DNA of 5,442 nt. Origin: Nitrospinae bacterium CG22_combo_CG10-13_8_21_14_all_47_10 (GTDB lineage: Bacteria; Nitrospinota; Nitrospinia; Nitrospinales; VA-1). The stretch lies in the NCBI GenBank assembly GCA_002786505.1, contig PCTK01000056.1:1366-6807 (forward strand), given 5' to 3'. Shown piece after piece: positions 1 to 4,276 of the stretch; the first letter of the stretch is position 1; each line of letters begins with the position of its first letter. A program made the position numbers and the translations under genes. The notes beneath the pieces are model-generated. The model was not told the origin of the DNA. It ran no database searches and was given only the letters and a program-made list of their open reading frames with translations.

Positions 1-469
1 CCGACCGAAGATAGCAGACTATCCTTTCACCACCCTGGTGCCCAACCTGGGTGTGGTGCGGTTGGAGGCGGGAGAATCTTTTGTCGCCGCCGATATACCG
101 GGAATAATTGAAGGGGCACATACAGGGAAGGGACTTGGGCATCAGTTTTTAAAGCATGTCGAGCGTACCCGTCTGCTTCTTCACCTGATAGATTTTTCAG
201 ACCCTGACGGGGAAGCCATTGTGAGCCGCTATCACAAGTTGCAAGAGGAATTGAAACGTTTTAGTCCGGTGCTATCACAAAAACCGCAAATCCTGGTGGC
301 TACCAAGGCGGATGATCCTCAGTCCCGGAAAAACATCCTTGACCTGCAAGAATCCATGAACGGGTTGAACCCTGTATTTTTATCAATCTCGTCTTTGACT
401 GGTGAAGGAATCCAGCCGTTACTGTGGAAAATTAAGGAGGGGCTTTCCCAGGAAGATAAAAACATTTAG
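1..469 (+). CDS. obg: Obg/CgtA GTPase, 3' part (5' end outside window)
   Basis: This is the last 155 codons of the conserved Obg-type GTPase, which acts in late assembly of the 50S ribosomal subunit and in stress control. The reading frame is already open at base 2, so the apparent GTG at 38 is an internal valine and not a start. Visible motifs, numbered from the first whole codon, are the switch I/G2 stretch ADYPFTTLVPNLG (5-17), G3 DIPG followed by IIEGA (31-39), G4 as TKAD (101-104) and G5 as SISSLTGEG (117-125). The N-terminal glycine-rich Obg fold and the G1 P-loop lie upstream of the window. The protein ends soon after the G domain, with no long C-terminal extension, as in the shorter Obg proteins. 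G4 has Thr in place of the usual Asn of NKxD. The gene converges on the next one with a 35-bp gap. The family call is very secure. Confidence 0.96.
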   Translation, partial: RPKIADYPFTTLVPNLGVVRLEAGESFVAADIPGIIEGAHTGKGLGHQFLKHVERTRLLLHLIDFSDPDGEAIVSRYHKLQEELKRFSPVLSQKPQILVATKADDPQSRKNILDLQESMNGLNPVFLSISSLTGEGIQPLLWKIKEGLSQEDKNI

Positions 470-504
470 TTTGGCCAGAGGCAGGAAGCCCCGAACCTGT
501 TTTG

Positions 505-2691
505 TTACTGGATCTCAAATTCCTCGAATTTTATTTTTTTGACCCTGCCCACGCTGTCAATATTTTCGTTGTATGCAGTTTGAAGCCTTTTCTCCAGTTT
601 TTCCTTAACGTAAAGAATATCGTTGTAGAATTTTTTTGTCAGGAAACTTTCCACGGTTTTCACCGTTACTTCCTCAAAAAAAGGCAAGGTACTTTGCATT
701 ACCTGAGCACTGGCTTCATCTGTAAAGGTGATTTCCAGAGTGAAGCTGAGAACTTTAATGTCATTCACATCAAACGCCACCGGCATAATGGTAGACAGTT
801 TTACCATCCTTGCTTCGGGAGATAATGCCGCTTGCAGGCCTTCTGAATCTTCACTCACCACCTCCACCGACTCTGATGATTCTGAGAGTGTTTTGGATTT
901 CGCTAGCTCTTGCGCGATTTCGGATTTTGTCTCCTCACCGACTTCTCCGAGAATTGCGGGTTTAGCTGTTTTTTCAGGTTGTGGGGGTTGGACTTCAGCT
1001 TTTTTAGTTTTCTCTCCCGAGGCGGGTGGAGCTTGCCCCTTGTCCGGTTTTGGGGTCAAGCCCTCAGGGACTTCGGTTGTGGGTTTTTCTAGTTCTGTCA
1101 ATTCGGGAGGGGCAAAAGTCTTCCATGCAAAATAGCCTCCTCCGGCGGTGACAAGCAGTCCTAATACTCCTCCTGCCAACATTAATTTTCCGGTAAGGGT
1201 GGCGGGAACAGAAATGGGACCAATTTTTATTCGAGCCTCTTCCTCTTCCTCGTAATCTTCTTCATCTTCTTCAGGGTAGTCGTCTTCAGAAATACCTAAC
1301 TCAGCGGCGGCATCTTGTGTCTCTTCTTCCTCCTCGTAATCTTCTTCACCTTCTTCCTCACCTTCTTCTCCTTCACCTTCTTCTTCCCCCTCTGCAGTTT
1401 CTTCCTCAGCTTTTTCTGCAGATTCTTCGGTGGCTTCCTGGTCGGCAAACGCTTCCGCCCACATGTCTTCTTCGCTTTTTTCTTCTTCTTCCCCTTCCGC
1501 AGTTTCTTCCTCAGCTTTTTCCGCAGATTCTTCGGTGGCTTCCTGGTCGGCAAACGCTTCCGCCCACATATCTTCTTCGCTTTTTTCTTCTTCTTCCCCT
1601 TCCGCAGTTGCTTCCTCAACTTTTTCTGCGATTTCTTCGGTGGCTTCCTGGTCGGCAAATGCTTCGGCCCACATATCCTCCTCGCTCATTTCCTCCAGGG
1701 AGGGAAGAGTCTCAGTCGAAGCCGGAACCTTCTCTGTTTCTGCAACCGCTTCAGTCTCTGTAGCTTCTTCGGCAGATTCTTCCTCTGTTTCTGGCTCGGC
1801 ATCCTCTTCTTCCTCTGTCTCCGCAGTACTTTCTTCTTTCCCGGATTCCGGAAGAATATTGCCTAAAATATCGTCGACACTGGTTTCTGATTCAGAGGTT
1901 TTGGTTTCAGTAGCAGGGGGGGCGGCTTTTTCGGTTTCTTCATCGTCATCATTAAGAATATCGTCAAGAAGCTCGTCCAGATCATCTTCGTCGCTATCAG
2001 AGGTTACATCGCCTTTTAACGAATCTGGCGTGGTTTTTTCATCGGTAGCGTCATCGGCCATAGTTTCCAATTCCGATTCCTCCCCAGTGCCCAAATCTAA
2101 CGGGGTTTCTTCGGTACCCTCCTCGGTTGAGGTTTGTGTGTCATCGCGGTCATCGAGCATGTTGTCAAGATCCGGCCCTTCTTGGTCTTCGGTGGTTGTT
2201 TCGGTGCCGGGTGCCGTATCGCCGCTGATGAGGTCATCAAGCATGTTGTCAAGATCCGGCCCTTCTTGGTCTTCGGTGGCTGTTTCGGTACCGGGTGCCG
2301 TATCGCCGCTGATGAGGTCATCGAGCATGTTGTCAAGATCCGGCCCTTCTTCGTCTTCGGTGGTTGTTTCGGTGCCGGGTGCCGTATCGCCGCTGATGAG
2401 GTCATCGAGCATGTTGTCAAGATCCGGCTCGGATTCTGTGAGATCTTCACCCCCGTTTTCATATTCTTCATCAATCAACCGGTCCAGCATTCCATCAAGG
2501 TCGTCTTCCGTTTGGTTTTTATCCTCCAGACTGTCTGAAAGAGGGGAACCTGTTGACCTTACGGGGCTTTCTGCGGGTGTCACTAAAAAACTCTGCTGGC
2601 ATTTGGCACACTTGACCTGGACCCCTTTTTCGGTCAGATTGGGGAGGTTGACATCATAACTGGCTTGGCAGTCTGGGCAGGATATCTTCAT
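505..2691 (-). CDS. MJ0042 zinc-ribbon / acidic-repeat / FliL-like membrane protein, 728 aa
   Basis: This is a composite single-pass membrane protein of unknown function. Residues 1-40 form an MJ0042-type zinc ribbon with CPDC (5-8) and CAKC (28-31), which supports the ATG at 2691 even though no clear Shine-Dalgarno precedes it. Residues about 50-485 are extremely Asp/Glu-rich. They contain a 28-residue repeat (three copies plus a partial, 89-181) and a 35-residue repeat (three copies, 336-440), ending in EEDYEEEEE blocks (449-457, 477-485). A hydrophobic helix lies at about 503-523, and a Pro/Lys-rich linker follows. Residues about 628-728 resemble the FliL C-terminal domain: a strand-rich start (VLSFTLEITF), a helical middle (SFLTKKFYNDILYVKEKLEKRL) trimmed here to its key hydrophobic spacing, and the terminal VKKIKFEEFEIQ, close to FliL's usual ending in FTEFVIQ. 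By analogy with FliL, the N-terminus would be cytoplasmic and the C-terminus periplasmic. FliL proteins are usually about 140-180 aa and lack the zinc ribbon and acidic region. The gene is transcribed alone, divergent from the transglycosylase. The coding call is firm, the FliL relation is likely, and the role is unknown. Confidence 0.9.
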   Translation of the reverse strand: MKISCPDCQASYDVNLPNLTEKGVQVKCAKCQQSFLVTPAESPVRSTGSPLSDSLEDKNQTEDDLDGMLDRLIDEEYENGGEDLTESEPDLDNMLDDLISGDTAPGTETTTEDEEGPDLDNMLDDLISGDTAPGTETATEDQEGPDLDNMLDDLISGDTAPGTETTTEDQEGPDLDNMLDDRDDTQTSTEEGTEETPLDLGTGEESELETMADDATDEKTTPDSLKGDVTSDSDEDDLDELLDDILNDDDEETEKAAPPATETKTSESETSVDDILGNILPESGKEESTAETEEEEDAEPETEEESAEEATETEAVAETEKVPASTETLPSLEEMSEEDMWAEAFADQEATEEIAEKVEEATAEGEEEEKSEEDMWAEAFADQEATEESAEKAEEETAEGEEEEKSEEDMWAEAFADQEATEESAEKAEEETAEGEEEGEGEEGEEEGEEDYEEEEETQDAAAELGISEDDYPEEDEEDYEEEEEARIKIGPISVPATLTGKLMLAGGVLGLLVTAGGGYFAWKTFAPPELTELEKPTTEVPEGLTPKPDKGQAPPASGEKTKKAEVQPPQPEKTAKPAILGEVGEETKSEIAQELAKSKTLSESSESVEVVSEDSEGLQAALSPEARMVKLSTIMPVAFDVNDIKVLSFTLEITFTDEASAQVMQSTLPFFEEVTVKTVESFLTKKFYNDILYVKEKLEKRLQTAYNENIDSVGRVKKIKFEEFEIQ
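1372..1686 (-). repeat. 105-bp in-frame tandem repeat, 3 copies
   Basis: These units encode residues 336-370, 371-405 and 406-440. Each 35-residue unit starts SEEDMWAEAFADQEATEE and continues into an Ala/Glu/Lys stretch and a Glu-rich tail. The 105-bp period is seen from gtcggcaaa at 1441, 1546 and 1651. The SEEDMWAEAFADQEATEE core is identical in all three copies, while the tail varies slightly (IAEKVEEA against SAEKAEEE). The Trp is notable because it is almost the only aromatic residue in an otherwise Glu-dominated, probably disordered region, as expected for a short binding peptide. Confidence 0.95.
2149..2427 (-). repeat. 84-bp in-frame tandem repeat, 3 full copies plus a partial
   Basis: These units encode residues 89-116, 117-144 and 145-172, with a 9-residue partial copy at 173-181. 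Each 28-residue unit reads PDLDNMLDDLISGD followed by TAPGTET and a short acidic tail ending in EG. The DNA period of exactly 84 bp can be read from the recurring gttgtcaagatccgg at 2161, 2245, 2329 and 2413. The copies differ from each other at only about two or three bases, so they look recently duplicated or homogenised. The partial copy diverges after LDD into RDDTQ. Diverged single versions of the same short motif occur outside the array at residues 64-73, 237-246 and 272-281, which suggests that the motif itself is what is kept. Confidence 0.95.
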
Positions 2692-2722
2692 AATATATTT
2701 AAAATCAGATACTTATATGGAT

Positions 2723-2751
2723 AGTATATTTTTTCTGTAATAAAAAGTAAA
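2723..2751 (-). promoter_or_regulatory. Putative sigma70-type promoter for the zinc-ribbon/FliL-like gene
   Basis: Read on the minus strand, TTTACT (2751-2746, 4 of 6 matches to TTGACA) is followed after 17 bp by TATACT (2728-2723, 5 of 6 matches to TATAAT). The predicted start would lie near 2716, giving a leader of about 25 nt to the ATG at 2691. The spacing is ideal, but the region is AT-rich, so a chance match is possible. Confidence 0.5.
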
Positions 2752-2803
2752 TGTCTAATCCCTTCCTTCTGCTTTCCTTAAATAGTACCCGGAGGAAGCT
2801 AAA

Positions 2804-2832
2804 TTGACAAGGTGTTGCAACTTTACTATAAT
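2804..2832 (+). promoter_or_regulatory. Perfect-consensus sigma70 promoter for the lytic transglycosylase gene
   Basis: TTGACA (2804-2809) and TATAAT (2827-2832) are both exact consensus hexamers separated by exactly 17 bp. The predicted transcription start is around 2838-2840, leaving a leader of about 120 nt before the ATG at 2962. It points toward the transglycosylase and, probably by read-through, the cytochrome gene. A 12-of-12 match with ideal spacing is rare in ordinary chromosomal promoters. Confidence 0.8.
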
Positions 2833-2835
2833 CAG

Positions 2836-2857
2836 CCTAGGTTTGAAGAAACCTGGG
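2836..2857 (+). promoter_or_regulatory. 22-bp dyad at the predicted transcription start: operator or 5'-end hairpin
   Basis: CCTAGGTTT (2836-2844) and AAACCTGGG (2849-2857) form an inverted repeat with one mismatch at the DNA level (a G-U pair in RNA), around the four bases GAAG. It begins just after the -10 element and covers the expected start site, so it could be a repressor operator blocking the strong promoter. If transcribed, it would form a hairpin at or near the 5' end of the mRNA. A second copy of AGGTTT at 2878-2883 can pair with the same AAACCT, giving an alternative fold. No known riboswitch family is recognised. Confidence 0.5.
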
Positions 2858-2961
2858 AGTTAAAATCCACCTGCATTAGGTTTCCTGGTCATTTTCATTT
2901 GTTTTGCTACCCCTGATTAAACTTGTTTACTTTAAAAGGTTTTGAGCCGCTAAGATAAAAT

Positions 2962-3633
2962 ATGACTTCTTACAAAGTGAAACAGATTATAGTTCCTCTT
3001 GTTTTGGTTCTGGCGTTTACAGGGTTCTTTACGGGCAAAACCCCTCAATACGTTAGTGGATTATCGCCATTCTTTTCCGCCGTAAGCCGGGTAGAGGAGG
3101 GTGTGTTCCATAAGGCGAAAGAAGCGCGATTACAAAATGAACTGGCTTACGATGACCGTATTCGGGAAAAAATACGCTTGGTCATTTCTGATTATAACAC
3201 GGGACTGGATGAAACCAGTGCTGTGCAGATTCCTGGATGGATTTTGGCAGAAAGCAGGAAATACGGGTACGATCCGCTTTTTCTCACGGCGTTGATCATT
3301 ACCGAGAGCTCCTTTTACAACTGGGCAAAGTCAAACCGGGGCGCTCACGGTTTGATGCAGTTGAAACCCGCTACAGCAGTGGCGTTGGCATCCGAAACCA
3401 GTTTGAAATGGAAGGGAACTCACACTCTGTATGATCCCAGAAAGAATATAGCTTTGGGGGCTTATTACCTGAATAAGATGGTGGACCGTTTTGGGGATCT
3501 TACCCTTGCCTTGGAAGCTTATAACCATGGCCCGTCACGGCTGAGCCGGTTTCTCAGGAGAGGTCATCTTCCTCACCGTTATTCCGGAAAAGTTCTAAAA
3601 AACTACAGAAAAATCCGTTTCCAGCCTATTTAA
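2962..3633 (+). CDS. Membrane-anchored SLT-family lytic transglycosylase, 223 aa
   Basis: This is a small family-1 lytic transglycosylase that cleaves the MurNAc-GlcNAc bond of peptidoglycan in the periplasm. Residues 9-24 are hydrophobic after Lys5 and Lys7, giving a signal anchor or signal peptide without a lipobox cysteine. The SLT domain spans about 90-205. Catalytic Glu115 lies in ITESSF (113-118), followed by the family motifs GAHGLMQL (127-134), DPRKNIALGAYYL (158-170) and AYNHGP (186-191), close to the usual AYNxGP. The start is bounded by an in-frame TAA at 2956-2958, making ATG 2962 the first possible start, but only a weak Shine-Dalgarno is seen. The gene follows the strong promoter at 2804-2832 and lies 54 bp before the cytochrome gene. 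Such small enzymes commonly open the wall for trans-envelope machines; which machine is served here is not shown. Confidence 0.93.
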   Translation: MTSYKVKQIIVPLVLVLAFTGFFTGKTPQYVSGLSPFFSAVSRVEEGVFHKAKEARLQNELAYDDRIREKIRLVISDYNTGLDETSAVQIPGWILAESRKYGYDPLFLTALIITESSFYNWAKSNRGAHGLMQLKPATAVALASETSLKWKGTHTLYDPRKNIALGAYYLNKMVDRFGDLTLALEAYNHGPSRLSRFLRRGHLPHRYSGKVLKNYRKIRFQPI

Positions 3634-3687
3634 GTCAGCCGCGAATAGATATTTGGCAGGGTCTGCTCTTAATTTTGTTTGACTTCT

Positions 3688-4113
3688 ATGGACACAAATA
3701 AGGAATTAATATCCCCGACGAGATCCTTTTTGGGGAGAACAGCGAGTTTTGTAAAACAGGGCTTTCTGGTGGGCTTGTTTCTTGTTTTATTCTCTGGCTG
3801 TGCCAATCAGGAGGTTGAAAAAGCCTTCAAGGGAGACCTTCGTCCAGGCAAAGCGAATGGAATAATTGGCGAGTACTGTCAGAGTTGCCATATCCACAAA
3901 GATTTTGACCCCCCTCTTCATGTTTCCAAAGTCAGGAATCTTTATCGTAGCCCGGCTTTTAAAAAAGCCCGGGAATGCCGGTCCTGCCACTACATTGAAA
4001 AAAACTGGATGCATAATGAGCACGAACGGAGGACCCGAATGCCAGAAGATGCAAACCGGGGAAAGTTCAAGAAGTTTGAGGAAAAAGAGTTGAGTAGAAA
4101 GCAAAAAGGTTGA
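3688..4113 (+). CDS. Dihaem c-type cytochrome lipoprotein, 141 aa
   Basis: This is a small periplasm-facing, lipid-anchored protein with two covalent haem c sites. Numbering from ATG 3688, a hydrophobic segment (about 25-36) ends in LFSGC with the lipidated Cys at 38. The -3 residue is Phe, a less common but tolerated lipobox residue. Two CxxCH motifs follow: CQSCH (64-68) and CRSCH (97-101). Extra histidines at 70, 78, 109 and 112 could be distal haem ligands. The C-terminus is rich in Lys, Arg and Glu. An in-frame TTG at 3679 would add three residues, but ATG is preferred; neither has a good Shine-Dalgarno. Electron transfer is the natural role of the fold, but the partner is unknown and no oxidase or reductase genes are nearby. 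It is probably co-transcribed with the transglycosylase. The haem and lipoprotein calls are strong and no named family is recognised. Confidence 0.9.
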   Translation: MDTNKELISPTRSFLGRTASFVKQGFLVGLFLVLFSGCANQEVEKAFKGDLRPGKANGIIGEYCQSCHIHKDFDPPLHVSKVRNLYRSPAFKKARECRSCHYIEKNWMHNEHERRTRMPEDANRGKFKKFEEKELSRKQKG

Positions 4114-4144
4114 CGGCACTCCTAAAAGATTCAAAATTCCTTTT

Positions 4145-4172
4145 TTGAAATCCAGAATAATCCGATTAATAT
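4145..4172 (+). promoter_or_regulatory. Weak candidate promoter for the leader peptide and FimV-like gene
   Basis: TTGAAA (4145-4150, 5 of 6) is followed after 16 bp by TAATAT (4167-4172, 4 of 6). A start near 4180 would give a leader of about 25 nt ahead of the GGAGG at 4206. The region is AT-rich and the match is modest, so read-through from upstream remains a good alternative. Confidence 0.3.
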
Positions 4173-4205
4173 GTAATTAACGGGCAATGCTTTAGGGCAC
4201 AGCCT

Positions 4206-4210
4206 GGAGG
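4206..4210 (+). promoter_or_regulatory. Strong Shine-Dalgarno (GGAGG) serving the leader ORF
   Basis: GGAGG sits 9 nt before ATG 4220 and is the only strong ribosome binding site in the plus-strand cluster. No start codon in the FimV-like frame lies at a usable distance from it, so it most likely loads ribosomes onto the short ORF that overlaps that gene's start. Confidence 0.6.
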
Positions 4211-4219
4211 ATGTCACAA

Positions 4220-4276
4220 ATGCTTATTTTTCAGTGTCAAGGTTGGCCTGGAAGAAAGAACGGGATATTCAGGTGA
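4220..4276 (+). CDS. Putative 18-aa leader peptide translationally coupled to the FimV-like gene
   Basis: ATG 4220, well placed behind GGAGG 4206-4210, opens a frame reading MLIFQCQGWPGRKNGIFR and stopping at TGA 4274-4276. That stop overlaps the GTG start of the FimV-like gene (4273-4275) as GTGA, the classic arrangement for stop-restart coupling. An alternative in-frame ATG at 4211 abuts the Shine-Dalgarno and is too close to it. The peptide has no recognised similarity and may matter only by being translated. The main doubt is that an ORF this short can occur by chance, although binding site, spacing and overlap all agree. Confidence 0.45.
   Translation: MLIFQCQGWPGRKNGIFR

Noticed and set aside
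470..504. A possible bidirectional terminator between the converging obg and FliL-like genes.
   Set aside because: Only a 4-bp CAGG/CCTG stem around a 10-nt loop is visible, with a short TTTT. It is too weak to call.
1296..1866. Phe-rich and Leu-rich open frames on the plus strand and a Lys/Arg-rich frame on the minus strand.
   Set aside because: All are frame-shifted readings of the same purine-rich coding repeats, with low-complexity composition and no recognisable fold.
1372..2427. Regularly spaced repeats that might suggest a CRISPR array.
   Set aside because: The units are contiguous with no unique spacers, their periods are multiples of three, and they lie in frame inside a real gene.
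2134..2538. A 134-codon plus-strand frame with repeated VVKIRPFLVFGGCFG-type units.
   Set aside because: It is another shadow reading of the 84-bp repeats, and its repetition is inherited from the real minus-strand gene.
1430..2659. A 409-codon Ser-rich open frame on the plus strand.
   Set aside because: It is the antisense shadow of the Glu/Asp-rich repeat gene: GAA/GAG/GAT codons read backwards give Ser and Phe codons and few stops. It has no domain and no ribosome binding site, and its repeats simply mirror the other strand.
2918..2929. Palindrome TAAACTTGTTTA in the transglycosylase leader, as an operator.
   Set aside because: It has only five A/T-rich base pairs per arm and lies about 80 bp downstream of the predicted start. 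It is easily explained by chance.
4128..4152. Hairpin GATTCAAAA/TTTTGAAATC after the cytochrome gene, as a terminator.
   Set aside because: The stem is nearly all A-T with a bulged A and is not followed by a T run. It also overlaps a candidate promoter, so its role is unclear.
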